Assembly (NCBI GenBank): GCA_964019165.1 | Contig: OZ025283.1 | Coordinates: 1,743,501-1,807,500, forward strand | Origin: Mastigias papua | Taxonomy: Eukaryota > Cnidaria > Scyphozoa > Rhizostomeae > Mastigiidae | Direction: 5' to 3' | DNA length: 64,000 nt | Shown: one piece after another, positions 21,240 through 33,689 of the stretch | How the letters are laid out: every line of letters starts with the position of its first letter | Position numbering within the stretch: position 1 is the first letter of the stretch | The notes under the pieces: model-generated | Told to the model about the DNA's origin: nothing | Seen by the model: only the letters and a program-made list of their open reading frames with translations | The model's database searches: none | Position numbers and translations under genes: made by a program

Positions 21240-24200
21240 GTGACCTCCTTTTGTTTGTCCCAGAGTAGAGCTACATTCTACTCTCCAATGAACAGATCAC
21301 AGCAGCCCACAAACAGAATGTTGTGCAAAAACTGATTTCAATTACAATACATTGTACTGTTGACATGCTCCCACGGCTAACTGGAGGTTAGCCTTTATGC
21401 TGAAGATCCCAAATCCCTTAACAGAACAGTACTATTTTTAGAATAAGGTGGTAATGGAATTATTGAAATTATCTTATGATTTAATGGCCCTGAGCAATTC
21501 AAAACATACTATTTGAGCCAGAGGATTACATGCTAGAGGCTAAATAATGAAATGAAAACCCTACCAAAGGAAGCCCATCATTGGAGCAACAATAGGAGTC
21601 AGTAAAGATTAAAATGGTCTAACTTTGTTTAAGTTTGCATTTGATCATAATGCTATGCTGTGTCAAAAGGATGTTAGGAGATTTGTAAACAGCATAGATT
21701 ATGTTGGAAAGGTTAAAAGCAAAGCATTGCTGTGCAGAGAATCAGCAATAGCGTATAAATATTTCTTGTATAATAGCAAACATGGAATGACTTCAACTGG
21801 AAGACACATGAACTAGTACTGTGTAATGAAATGTTATAGAACTTAATGAGAGTTAAGGCAAGTTTGAAAACAAGCTTTCGACATTAAGCTCAGCCTTAGG
21901 CTTGAAAGACAATGCTTTATTGTTGATTTTGATAAAGCTAATGAAAAAAGAGCTAGCAAATGAAACAGAGACAACAAGCTAACAGATGAAAACAAAACAG
22001 AGATTGTTGGAGAAATGTGTTGATGTATGCAGAGTTATTCTGGTGTGACCTATTGCAGATATAGAAAAGCATTTACTTGCAGAAACCTATGGAGCAATCT
22101 GCCATACAGGAGAGAACAACATCTCAGGTAGTTTAGAACCAATCTAAAGCCAGACTTTCATATGAAAGCTTTAGAGCATTTATTACCAACAAACATTTTT
22201 GATGATGATGGAGTTGATAAAATGCTGGGTTTTATCAACGTCTTACAGAATACCCAGGCAGAAACAGAAGAAAAGGGCAAGGAAAGGGCTGCATCCATAA
22301 AAAGAAAAGATGCCAATGCTAGGACATTCATTTCATTTCATTGATTATAGTTTTGGTTAAGAAAGGCAGTAGCAACTTACAGCACTTCAACCTAGGTATG
22401 AGGTTGACTACCATATTGCTGACTTGCTCATTTATTTATAAGGTGTCAAAGTTTTGGAAGGAAAAATCCTGAAACTTCATTTCATGCCCTAATTTCAAAG
22501 TTGTTATAAAGTTCACTCTGCACTACTGAAATGCATGAAAAGTTTTTACACCAGCTCATTTCCCTCCTCCCCAGTTGTACTTGATAAACGTTAAAACGAG
22601 CTGAAACCACCTGAAATGAGCTGCAAACGATCGGCAAACAACCTGAAATGACCTAGTCCTGCTCTAGTACTTTTCGAGATGTGTTCAAAGACCGTACCGA
22701 CAATCTCTATCTACCCCCGTCCTATCGTAAGCCGATATTTTGAAGCGTCGCCATGGTGGAAGCACGTTTGCAGTGAGAGCGACTAACTTTTGCCAATTTT
22801 AATGACTTTTGCACTATTTTCAAAGGATAAAACTGGTTTTCTTGTTGTCTGCAGTAACAAGGTGAATCAAACTGTGAAGGGAACAATGTCTCGCGCAAGA
22901 TACAAACAACCACACAAGTGTATTGGTATCAGATCCACTCAGTTTAGGCCCATTCATGAGCCAAACATTCCATGTCGGTTATGAACCCAAACAGCATCAA
23001 GTATCCTATTTTCCAAGACATGGATGACTTCAGCAGCTATAAACGACTTTCAAAGCAGTTGAAAAACGGTCCTTAATCACAATTCACTTGCTATGCTCTG
23101 TTAGACGGGCTGGAAAAGACACTAATGTAATATGCTCATAGGCTCGACACTATAAGACTTAGAATAAACAGAGAGAATACAGGCAAGAGAGTGTACCCAT
23201 CACATACCAGAAAATATTTGTAAAGTGTTACTACCACAGTTTGCTTTAGGTTTGCTTTTCAGTTTTGTGTTTCTCAACAATATGCCCCATTTGGTGTAAA
23301 GCATTGGGCTTGCATTTTAGACTAGATTGAATCAGCACTTGTTTTTTGCCTTCTTATCATACTCACAAAGAGCTCGTTGATGAACAGGAAAGGATTATGT
23401 ATGTCTTTCACTAGTCAGCAACTGGAACTATGTTTCATTTTTCTAAACCAGACAATGAAGCTGAAGACAAATAGATATATGCAGGGGTTATGATAGTCCT
23501 CATAAAAAAGTGAAAAGACAACATGGTTATATTCTCTCAGTTACAGGGGCACTATGAATTGTCCAGTTTCATATTGGTCACCTGGGTTTATTTTATATTC
23601 TGAACATTGTGAGTTTATGACATTGCTCCAGGATTAGATCATCCCAGGCAACGTCCACTTATTCACCCAAACCTTGATTTAGCTGAAGTAACATATCGCT
23701 TAGGACAATATTTATCTTCTATTCTGTCTAAGTCATCCATTGCCTCTCAAGCTTGCAAATCTCTATGAACCATACCCTTCGAGTAGAGACATATTAGCTA
23801 AGCATGGTAGACGTAGAGATCTTGTCAAATCTTGCTCTTTTCTAAACCTTGAAATGTGCCTCACACAGAGGTGTGTATATTTTATCTCTTACTAGTGATT
23901 TGTTCGAATTTTCCCATGTGTAATCAGTAAGGTAATCATGTTTGGTGTACTTCTTGCAAGAAAACCTTGTACCTTTTACTTAGGGAGGGGGCGGATGTGA
24001 TAGGAACACATCATTTGTCACATGACCAATTAGTAGTTTTTTATAGTGTGTAGTTTTGATTGATTGGTTAGAGAAATTATACTTCTCAGTGATTTCCTCC
24101 TCAGTGAAAAAGTGCTCTGAAACCAAGTGACCTATTAACAGCCAGATCTGAAAGCATTATAATGTAGAAACTTAGGGGATTATTAACCTGACATAAATGA

Positions 24201-24290
24201 GATGAAATATAATTGGGATTAAAGTATACACTATGAGAAGACTATCACTCTAGATTCATCAACAAAAACAATGTCACATGCATGATCAAC
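21240..24290. other. 3-kb stretch without a recognised gene
   Basis: Short frames at 21625-21816, 22162-22344 and 22790-22984 have ordinary amino acid composition but no motif. No repeat edges or RNA genes were recognised. Some transposon debris is likely given the surroundings, but I could not name it. Confidence 0.35.
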
Positions 24291-24299
24291 TCTGAGTCT

Positions 24300-24756
24300 T
24301 TGCTGTTTTCTCTCAACTTCATGTGTCCTTGGCTTCTTGGCTTTATGTCCATTACCGTCTATGGTATGGGCCTCTAGTACCTCAAATCCTATGTGTGGTG
24401 TAGCAGAACGTCCAAATGCAGCAGCCTTGTAATCATGATATTTGTGCTCTACTTCATTATTTCATTTCTTTTCAGCTCTGCACTTTCTTCGTTCACGGTG
24501 ATACTTTGTCTGAACTTTTACATGCAGCATTCTTTACTCTTTCCTCATCAATCTTCTTTAAACCAGAGATCCTGTTTTGTCCAGGGTCACATCCAAGCAC
24601 TGTGACTACAATAGCTTTAGCACCAATACCACTATTAAAATGACAAATTGTTTCACAAACAGCTGTCTCTACATGTCGTCTTCCACATAATTTTGTTTTG
24701 GGGCATTTAGACCACAGACGGTTAGTAAAGCCTGGTTCCCATTTGGTTGTTAGCAA
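24300..24756 (-). pseudogene. Mutator-like transposase, C-terminal fragment
   Basis: The frame reads WSKCPKTKLCGRRHVETAVC with ETICHFNSG, then AKAIVVTVLGCDPGQNRISG and a charged tail. CPKTKFCGR-x-x-V-E-x-A-V-C is the conserved C-terminal block of the same Mutator-like family seen at 5.7 and 13.8 kb. Here only the C-terminus survives, and on the opposite strand. Downstream on the minus strand (to about 24300) the basic tail continues in broken frames. Confidence 0.65.
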
Positions 24757-24821
24757 TCTTTCACGGTTTTTGTGAAAAGTGCAAATGCCGCCAACTACTG
24801 ACAGACACCGTGAAAGAGTGA

Positions 24822-24855
24822 GTCACTGGAATAGCGATGAGTTCTATTCCAGTGA
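24822..24855. repeat. Short inverted repeat (11-bp stem)
   Basis: CACTGGAATAG and CTATTCCAGTG flank a 9-nt loop. It lies about 50 bp upstream of the MADF-domain start codon and could be a terminal or subterminal hairpin of a transposon. Confidence 0.6.
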
Positions 24856-24906
24856 TCGCCAGCAACTCTCATAGATCGGAAGTTAGCAATAAGACATTAT
24901 TTCACA

Positions 24907-25530
24907 ATGGCAGCAGTTGTGGATAAAGCAAAATTCATGGAAGAAGTTCAAAAATATGACTGCTTATACAATAAATATAGCAAGGAATTTAAAGATAAGT
25001 TTAAAAAGCTGAATGCGTGGAAGCAGATTGCTCAACTACATGGACTTGAGCCATCAGGGAGATGAAAACACATTTAAAAATAGTAGGATGGCCTACACTA
25101 GGTATTTAACAAAGAGAAAACATTGTCCCTCAGGATCAGGGAGGTCCGAAGTACCTATACCACCAGAATTCGGAAATGTGGATTGGCGTGTGTCTTACAG
25201 TAAACATCACCCAACGTCAAGCAATGTGCCACAAGGAGTACAACTTGTTAATGAGCCTTCTTCAGATTTAGCAAGCAATTCAAGTGGGCTGGACAATGGA
25301 TGCAGCATGAAGATACAGAGGGAAACGAAATAAGCCGGATGAGTTCAGGACAAGACCACTTTGCCAAGTCTAGGTGCAATCAAAATGAGCCAGAAGGCAT
25401 ATGTATTAAATCATTAAAAAGACAAAATCTAATGCCACATCAGAGACTTGTCATGACTCAGTTTCTGAAAATGAAAGTAAAGGCAGCCAAAAGTAACAGA
25501 AGTAATGTATCATTTGGGAGAAAAAGATAG
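24907..25530 (+). pseudogene. MADF-domain protein, frameshifted
   Basis: An ATG at 24907 opens with MAAVVDKAKFMEEVQKYDCL, then YNKYSKEFKDKFKKLNAWKQ and IAQLHGLEPSG: the first two helices of a MADF (Myb/SANT-like) DNA-binding domain with the usual L-x-D-x-x-x-x-x-Y-K-D and A-W-x-x-I-A. The frame then shifts near 25060 to the overlapping frame from 25013, giving RMAYTRYLTKRKHCPSGSGR with IPPEFGNVDW, the third helix and linker. A further frame (25300-25530) supplies a charged, Lys-rich tail. MADF and Myb-like proteins are commonly the second gene of PIF/Harbinger elements or independent transcription factors. I see no DDE gene next to it in matching orientation. Confidence 0.6.
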
Positions 25531-26372
25531 ATTCGCCACTGACATCAATGATATCTGCAAAAGCTAGGGTTGCAAAATGACGAACAGGAGAATGTGGGCA
25601 AATAATATGACCATAATAACGTACAATGAAATGGAGGTTACCGTAACAAAAACAGCAAAGTCTATCACAGAATACATAAAAAAGCTAATCATGATAGCCA
25701 TAGAAGTATTACATATGAAAGTGAAGAGGCTCTCTATTGTCGTAGCCTTGTTTCAAGGGTGAAGTCTTTGCCAAAGCAGTCCAAAGCACTCTTCAGGTTC
25801 CAAGTGGAGCAAGTACTTTTTCAAGCTGAATTCAATCATCAGCCCCTTCTGCAAGCTGAGATGGCATTAGTAAACAGCCAAGTGTTCCTTACACTTGCTT
25901 GCATACTCCTCTGAGGCAAACACAATGTAGCCAGGAAGGCCTATATTCCAATGACCACCAGTCACATGTAAAATACCAAGGAGACTTGTCTGAATAACAG
26001 GGTACCTACACACCACCTAAGAGTGATACAACAAGTCAGTAATAAAATCAGTAGTTGGTGATTAGACAAGCACAAACAGACTTTGACTAACTGTGAGAAA
26101 TAGTCTTCAAACTTGTCACTTAACATGATTTTTAACATGATTGGACTTTTAGTACTGCAATAATGACATTTACATCCTTAAACAGGGTGTCTGCCACATC
26201 AGATATATCACTTTCCCTGATATTTCCCAGATACTTCCATACTTTCTACCCTTTTTTCCCTGATTTACTTTAGGTCCTGTGCAAATACCACGTTTATCAC
26301 AATGCAACCCTATCCAAGCAAATCTTAGCTCATTTGAGCAAAGAAAGAAGTATGCTCTACTTTAACTTATCT
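25531..26372. other. Intergenic, nothing recognised
   Basis: Only short, motif-free frames are present between the MADF relic and the MITE. Confidence 0.35.
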
Positions 26373-26375
26373 TTG

Positions 26376-26812
26376 GGTGCATATACATGAGAGCTTTAAA
26401 CTGTCCTTAAACGGTACGATGCTGCGCAAGTAGTTGTGACTTCCTGACTGTCTGTCCTTATTTTCCTCATCAAAATGAGTAACACTTGTCAAGTATTCTA
26501 ATACATGTTGACTCATCATACCATTGTGTTTTAAAGATTCTCCGCGGCAGTTCCTTATACATCCTTTTTTACAAGGTTGTTGTCTGCTGATGCGAATTCC
26601 TGATGACAGGGATTAATGAGAAACAATGTTGCCTTAAACTAAGGGTAGCTTGAGAGCAGCCCTTATTTTATTGGCCAGTCCTTTTCATCCTTACGTGTGA
26701 AAGGAATAAGGTGGACTTCGCAAAATGGACCATATACACTAGGACCCAAAGCACTACTTGCCTTTATCCTTACTTGCCTTAATCTCCTTATTTCGTTTGT
26801 GTATATGGGCCC
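26376..26812 (-). mobile_element. Harbinger-type MITE, copy 3 (437 bp, inverted)
   Basis: It starts GGGTGCATATACATGAG and ends GTATATGGGCCC, i.e. reversed relative to copy 2, and is flanked by TTT on both sides (26373-26375 and 26813-26815), consistent with a 3-bp target duplication. It is non-coding and aligns along its length with copy 2. Confidence 0.85.
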
Positions 26813-26815
26813 TTT

Positions 26816-28454
26816 GTCTTAATTATAAAAAAAGAAAACTATTTGGAGAATTTGCTTTCTTGCTTCTTTCTCAGCATATTAGTACATTGATTTGCCGAAG
26901 TAAGATGATTTGCCGAAGTAAGAAAATAAACAAGTTCCTGGTTTTCTCTGGATTCAGTTGGATTACCTACTTATTCCAAGATATTTTATAGGCAGAACAC
27001 ATTTCACTGATCTTCCTGATTTCCCAGATTTGGAAGACACCTTGTGATGACTGTTGATGGATGTGATGAATTTTGTTGATGAATGGTCATTTTTCCTCAG
27101 TGGCCCATCTTATTTTGTGCAAACTTTATTTGCTATATTTTCATTTTGGTTAAACTTTTCTTGTATGGAGATAAGGTTTTTAGATCTTTTCCAGTACTCT
27201 GGTGAAATAAATCATCTTCATCTTGCTGAGAGCACTTCCCAGCGAGTGAGAGACATTTATTTGTATTGTGGAAAACTTCCATTACCATTCTGAGTTGCCG
27301 TGGCTTTTTATGGCTAATTTCATTTGGAGAGGGTGATGAAGCGTAAAGAGAGCTACCTAGTCTTTTTGATTTGTAGTGACTGTGCTATTGTAAGATGAAG
27401 AGGTTTCTGGCAATATAGGAGCCTCTTCTACAGTTTCTACTTCAAATGGTGAAAAGTTGTCCAAGTCGTATGCCTCATTCATCAAATTACAGAAACTTTG
27501 CTCCTCCATTTTCACAGCATCATTTGATGTAGTTTGTAATGGGGCGTTTTATATACTTGTGAAGTTGCCTTTTGTTAATCTATGCTTCGTGAATGGAGCA
27601 AAGTAAAGCATTTGATGGTAGTACAGCCATGTAGGCTCAATCAAGACACCACCAGCACTACCGGATGGCTTGTAATCTTTTCTTATTTCATGAATCAATC
27701 TGTAAAGGTGTTACATGTTCTTCAGGCAACATTCATATCTGTGATGCAAAACATAAAAATTGTATACCGTCTACTATGATAGTCTTGAGGGTATGAAACT
27801 GTGCGGTTCAAAACCACCTATTATCTATGAAACAAGGCCAACTTCGAAAAAGCAAAACAAGTGTACAAAGCTGACCAAAAGTGAAGTACCCTCAGTGAGT
27901 TCCATTTCATTGTGATACCCTGTCTTAACCACCTCTGAGCACACACTCTTCTGTGCATTCTCCTAAACAAGCTCATCTGTGTACTCCTTTTTGGTTGTAT
28001 TGTATAAACATGGCATTTGTCATACAGCTTCTATCAAAAGTTCCTTGTTCACAGATTTTGCAGCCATCTTCTTTTCAGTTACTATTGCTCTGAAGTGTCA
28101 TATCATGTCAAAGTTAAATTTTTTACCTTTGATGCATCATGATGTGGATTCAGCTTAAGAACAATATAATGTATGATACAATGTGTACCCTTAAATCTAA
28201 TATATTAGTTAAGAATTCCACAAAATGGTTAAGACTTTGGGTGTATAGCTTTGTATTCAGCATTCCTACATGTGGTATTTCATTACACCCATAAATTTTG
28301 ACAAGTATGTCAAGGTAATAAGTTAGGAATCATACAAAGGATATGGCTATTCATGGTATTAGTGAAATAGTATTTGCTTGTACCGTAGAGAGATTCATCT
28401 CTTAGTAGAAAGTTGACCGATTTATTGGTATGTTACAGCAGTTCTTCAGAAAAA
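26816..28454. other. No firm gene; possible minus-strand exon near 27362-27545
   Basis: A minus-strand stretch at 27545-27362 reads as an acidic, Ser/Thr-rich peptide including MEEQSFCNLMNEAYDLDNFS and EAPILPETSSSYNS. It looks coding but matches nothing I know. The rest, including plus-strand frames at 26758-26991 and 27054-27293, has no recognisable motif. Confidence 0.3.
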
Positions 28455-29047
28455 CTAAACTTTTGTTTCTTTCATTTCAATGTCATGTTTCATTTCAATA
28501 TATTGTGTGTCCTCAACAGAACCAACTTCCACATTATTTGTTGATTCATCATTTATACAACTTGGACAAACTATTGCCATTTCGTTTGTTTCAGCAATTG
28601 CGCTTTCATGTAGTAACACATTTCTGATATTTCTTCCAGCATTGTTTCCAGTGACATTTGTGGAGATATTTCCAGTGCTGTCTGCCATGCTATTTTTTGA
28701 GTTTATTGGTGTTTCATTTACAGTATCCATTGTTGTGCCATGGGCTGCAATGTCTGCCGTTTTGTCTGAAGTGTTGTATTCCCTGTTGTGTGCTGTGTTG
28801 TGTACTATGTAGTCTATTGTGTCATTTGGGCTTGCATTCCTGTATTGTTGCCGTTTGTTGGTTTATTGGGTGCATCTTCTTCTGCAATGAGTTTACATTC
28901 TGGAGCAATAGCTACAAGGTCATCAAAATATATTTCTTTGTTAAGGCTCTGATCGAGGTTTTCTTTTTCCAGTATATCATTCAAATGTTTGCTTACAGTG
29001 TGATGTGTTGCTTCGATTTGCTTTAGTCGCCTCTTCAGTTCAACCAT
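28455..29047 (-). CDS. Unknown coiled-coil protein in two frames
   Basis: The first part (29047-28814) starts MVELKRRLKQIEATHHTVSK and has a heptad-like coiled coil, then an acidic/hydrophobic patch (YFDDLVAIAPECKLIAEED). It stops at 28814, but an overlapping frame is open through the same point and continues to 28455 with an Asn/Thr-rich, low-charge tail (NSMADSTGNISTNVTGNNAG). The change of frame without loss of coding character suggests one frameshifted gene or a missed splice. No domain was recognised. It might be a retroelement gag-like or nucleic-acid-binding accessory protein; that is a guess. Confidence 0.35.
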
Positions 29048-29084
29048 GCTTTGAACTGCTTGTCAAACAGTACTACTTGTGGTT

Positions 29085-29105
29085 TGATATATATATATAT
29101 ATATG
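29085..29105. repeat. (AT)n microsatellite
   Basis: Short run of alternating A and T. Confidence 0.85.
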
Positions 29106-29340
29106 TAAATATATCATAGGATAATCAGATACTGTGGCCCTAATAAGGATATGATATTGTAGTTATTAACTATGAATGGTTCAAAAGATCCAGAATAAAT
29201 CACTTATGAATTACTAAATAGCAGAGTAGGTGTTATAGCAGAGTAGGTGTTGGATAATAAAAGTGCTATGAAATCTGGCATTAAGTTGCATTAAACACCT
29301 TATTACATAACTACAAAACATATGTGAGAATCAATTTGAA

Positions 29341-29795
29341 TTGTTTAAAGGGTCAATGACTATTAGGAATAGATTCAATTACCATGAAGCTTGTAGAAAG
29401 ACTGTGACAGAATTGGAATACAGTGTAAAACTAATACTGCTTTGTTGGAAACCATTCACACTCACGTGTCCTGGGTATTCACGCATGCTCTATGATATCC
29501 TAAGATTTTCAAATGGCGTGTCTTGCATGCGAGACCCCTATTGGAGTAGGAAGGGCACTGTTAGTTATATGTCTGTCTTGTATTGTTCATTGTTTATGTT
29601 GGCTGCAGAAGAGATGTGCTAGATCACACCTTCTCTGGTATCGTTATGTAAATTGTATTCCAAAAGGGTGAGGTTGTGTCTAATGCTATGTTTTTAAGAA
29701 TTTGTATTTGATATTCACCCGTAGTATATACCTTGTATTTGTAGATTAAGTTGTAGTTGTAGATTATTCTTTGATATATAAAAAAAAAAAAAAAA
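29341..29795 (+). other. Possible retroposon tail ending in poly(A)
   Basis: A 93-codon frame of unknown type (29341-29622) is followed by an AT-rich segment that ends in a run of about 16 A (29779-29794). A 3' poly(A) run is what a LINE- or SINE-mediated insertion would leave, but no RT or tRNA-like head was found. Confidence 0.3.
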
Positions 29796-30675
29796 TATCC
29801 TAAGAGAACTATGAAACATCTGCATGCAGTCCACTTAACTTATGGTTTCTCAATTAAACAGTGAAAAACAACAGAAATCATTGGTGACCTCTTTCTCAAA
29901 ATATAGCCTTTTACTTTTCTATTGTTCCAAACATGTAGAAAGCGTTTCATCTCAACATATGGCTTCCGTTGGAATGCTTTTGCTATGGAAGTGTACAGAT
30001 TGTGCTTAACCTAGATTCTTGGTGATATACTCAAGGTACTCCTACAAGACAAAATGCCAAGTGTAATGTTGCATGATATCCATGAATGTGTATATGTATG
30101 TCATATTTTGTACTTATTGTTCCAAAGTGATGTTTTTCCACAAAATTGCAACATTTAGCTTTATAGATGGCAAATTCCTTCTTTAGGAAGCTCAAAGAGG
30201 AGTCTAGACTTTCTATTTGGAGAGATAACAGATTGAACCTAATCTATCAAGGTAATAGTGCCATGGCTTTTAGGATTGAGTCATATGGTCGAAATTTGGC
30301 AACTTAGACCTGAAAGTTTCCCACATAAAGCAAATTACCCAGAAATACGTAAATGCTCCTATTTGAAAGTCTCTGGCATCATTTTTCAAACTAACAACCA
30401 TTTTCGTGCTCTATGAAATGTTGAATGTTATTATTATATGTATTTCTTCATCTGCTTCACATTTGGTACCTTTGGAAAACTCACGTTTTCTGTTTAGGTA
30501 AAGCATACTAAACAGCCATATAGCAGTGGGCAATAAAATGACTTTGGCATCTTTGCAATAGAAGAATTATAGTCATGTTTCATTTGCAAAGACCAGATTT
30601 TGAAGCATTGTTAGCTTTAAAATCGCTCTCGTACTTTCGATAAATCTCAGAGTCCAAATGTACAAACATTAAAGT
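29796..30675. other. Intergenic, nothing recognised
   Basis: No coding, RNA or repeat signal. Confidence 0.35.
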
Positions 30676-30829
30676 GTTACTTATGTGGCTCTATGTACAT
30701 ACTCTAGGACTGTGTAATAATTCATACTATTTATGTTAACTTTTTCATAAGACAAGACATACCCACAAAGGTCTATTAATTTAAAGATCCTTGAAAATTT
30801 TTGGTTTAGTCCTTGAATAGTCCTTGAAA

Positions 30830-31130
30830 ACTCCTTGACTTTGCTTACCAAAACCCTGCATGAGCCCTGACAGTACTTTAATATCTGTAAGTAATGCTGT
30901 ATATTGACATTTCCATCAATTGTATGTAGACGCCAAATACCATTTCTAGCAATGCATCCCCACACCATGATCCCACCACCTCCATGCTTCATGGTGGTGT
31001 TAAGACATTCGGGCAGATATTCCTCTCCTGGCCTTCTCCTCACAATAACAGGTCTGTCACTAACCAGGCAGAACCTGGTTTCATCACTAAAAACAACATT
31101 ATCCCAAAGTACTCAATAAAGTAGTAATAT
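30830..31130 (-). pseudogene. Tc1/mariner transposase, central fragment
   Basis: On the minus strand from about 31125 the translation gives NVVFSDETRFCLVSD, then RRRPGEEYLPECLN, then KHGGGGIMVWGCIARNG and an NIQHYLQIL block. F-S-D-E is the motif around the first DDE aspartate's partner region of Tc1-like transposases, and VKHGGGSIMVWGC is the family hallmark. It is cut off after the YLQIL block, so the second Asp and third catalytic residue are missing. It is a different copy and probably a different subfamily from the one at 14.7-15.8 kb. Confidence 0.8.
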
Positions 31131-31592
31131 GGTACTTACACGAACTACGGTTAACCATAGAAAACCAATGTCATTAGTGTCAGGACTTGAAGTGGAAGTT
31201 GTAAATGTCACGATAATGTGTAGGTCAATGTTATAACAGAACCATGTATAAAGTGTGCAAAAATTGAGTAAAAGATACCATTTCAAGACACATGTCTACA
31301 CACTGATTGATAAAGTACCTGGAATGATGGAAAATTGTAATGGATATGTTTATTTCAAGATTAGGGAAATAGGGAATAAATCTAAATAGCTTTTTCATTG
31401 CAATACAGGAAAGAAACAGTAATAATACAAATATGTGTTGTAAAGCACGATAGCCTATCAGCAAAAGTATAGTGCTGTTATCTTAAGGGTCCTGCCATGA
31501 AAAGTAAAGCAAATTAAAGGGAAAAGGTGACCAAAAAATAGTTAATGTACATTACATGTGTAAGGTAAATGTGTATGTGTGGAGACTATTTT

Positions 31593-32070
31593 TTATGAGA
31601 AATAGTCATTTAAATATGAGGTGAAAGCAGTCTTAGTTTCAATCTTCCTAGCATTGAGTGGCAAGTCATTATATTTGTCTCCAGAAGCAAAAGCAAACAC
31701 CTTTTGGCTAAATTTTAACTTCAGGAGTGGTAATGCCAAAATGTTACTGTTGTTTCTAGTGATATTGTGTATATCCTCTATATGGATCACATATATTTTC
31801 CTGTATGCAGTTAAAGACAAACTTGCAAACACTCTTCTTCATTTGATTCCAAATGCTCGGAATTTGTAAATCTGTGTTTGGAGGACATTTTGATTTTATG
31901 AGGTTCATGCTTCGCTTGTCAATACTATGCAGCTGCTTGAATTTCGAATCTGGCCAACCAAGTCCAACTGATCCACAGTATCTGAACAGGGGCATGATCA
32001 TTGCTTTGTATATAACTATGGCAGTTGATATATCTATGGAACTACGAATTGACATTAGTAAATGAAAACA
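31593..32070 (-). pseudogene. LINE reverse transcriptase, C-terminal fragment
   Basis: The minus strand reads ISTAIVIYKAMIMPLFRYCG, then KFKQLHSIDKRSMNLI, then in a second frame VFAFASGDKYNDLPLNARKI and an FTSYLNDYF block. These correspond to the thumb region after the RT core (LI-YK-x-x-I-x-P-x-x-x-YC) and the final block (GAxxWNSLPxxIR...FKxxL) of Jockey/CR1/RTE-type LINEs. The catalytic FADD is not present. At least one frameshift separates the two blocks. Confidence 0.75.
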
Positions 32071-33660
32071 TTCTTGTTAGTTTTCTTTCCTGCTGATAAT
32101 GTTGTAATTATTAACATTGAAAGATGACTTACTTGGTGTGGGAAATGTTTCTTCACCATGACTCAGTAGAGGGACTGTATAAGTATGTTTGTGTTGATAG
32201 CTGAGAGCACATGTAGTTTGTTATGTTCTGTTACCGTGCCTTAGAGGCGTGATCGATAGACTTAACACGAAGGAAAACAAGTATGTTTGCAATCAGCTTC
32301 AACTCACAATGAATAACAATCACATGGCAAAAACAACAGAATGTAAACGAGGTTAGGCAAGATGGTATCTTGTCTGAGAATATAACATAGTTCACAAGCA
32401 GTTTCAAACTATTGAAATTAGGATGAGATGTTCTGCATTGATACTTTTCCATAAGCTAAAAATAGAGTGCATGAACATAAAAGAGGGTAGGTGTGAATGA
32501 ACCTAATGTCAAGTGGTAAATGCCAGTACATTTATAAAATATATAGTGTTGGAAAATGGTCACTCTCCCATTGTGTCTTACGTAAGTCAGTGGTTCTTCT
32601 GTGGGCAAATATTACATAGTATATTGACAATAGCTTATAAAGTGTTCGAGCAGCTACTTGGATTTTGGTCAGACCTGTGCCTTATTTGGCCAAAAGTAAT
32701 GTGTGTACCCAGCTGGATTTTGAATAATGCGAATAACGTTTTATTGTCTTTTACCTGTTTCACTTGCATTTTTCTTTGTATGGTAAACAGTTTTGTATTA
32801 TTGTTCTAGTTGTGTATTTGTATGTTAGATTTGTTAGTTTTAAGCTAGTCGAGAGTTGAACCAACCTGTGTAGGATGAACCTGTGATGCCACGCATCAAG
32901 ACAATTTAACTGAAGTGACAAACCTGTGATGCTGAGCATCAAGATGAGTTTGCCAAAGGGATGATTTAAAGATGAACCTTATCATAACTAGTTAATTAAG
33001 CTGTACATAGCACATGTTGAAATGCTGATGGAACCTTACTTATGCTTGCTAGAGAAGATTAGGAGGTAGTGTTTTTCAAGATTGTAAGTTACCATTGTCA
33101 GTTTTTTATTTTTAGCATCTCACTTAACATTTTAGCCAGTCCACACTTAACATTTTTGCCCCTATGTGAAGAACCTTTCAATGTTCAAAGAAGAAACGAA
33201 TTCAATTTTGCAGTTTTCCTATGAGCCTTTATATTTACTTGAATCATTGAACAACATCTGTAATCTGAAGATTGAGTTCAGAAGCATCAGGGAAGCTGTA
33301 TGGTATAGATGGCACTACCTTACTGACTATTGCAAGATGGGGAAACAAAGCAAATAAAGTGTAACAGAAGTTCCTTCTTGCCATATTGTTGTTTCAATTG
33401 AGTTTTACTATGGTTGAAATCCTTCCATGATATTCTGTGAAGTTGGCAGGAAATAACATCGTTGCATGATTTTTTAATAGCAGTTTAATCACTGTATTGG
33501 TATGTTGGCTCATTGACTGATTGCTGAAGTGCATCAAACTGACACAAAGGCTTGTAAACTCGGTATTGTTTTCACTTGTTATTGCACTTTGTATCTTCAT
33601 GGGGGTTTGTATTAGAGTGCTGCATTCCTTTCTCAACCTCTTTTATGGAGATAGAGCTAC
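32071..33660. other. Intergenic, nothing firmly recognised
   Basis: Short unassignable frames (32513-32809, 33166-33357, 33636-33394 minus). Within it, 32880-32945 has two small hairpins sharing the stem GATGC/GCATC, each followed by AAGA and preceded by AACCTGT. Confidence 0.35.
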
Positions 33661-33689
33661 TTACCTTTTGTAAATACGATGGAAGCCAC

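Noticed and set aside
28480..29026. Two plus-strand frames rich in Phe, Cys and Leu
   Set aside because: Antisense of the Asn/Thr/Glu-rich minus-strand frames; composition is that of a complementary-strand artefact.
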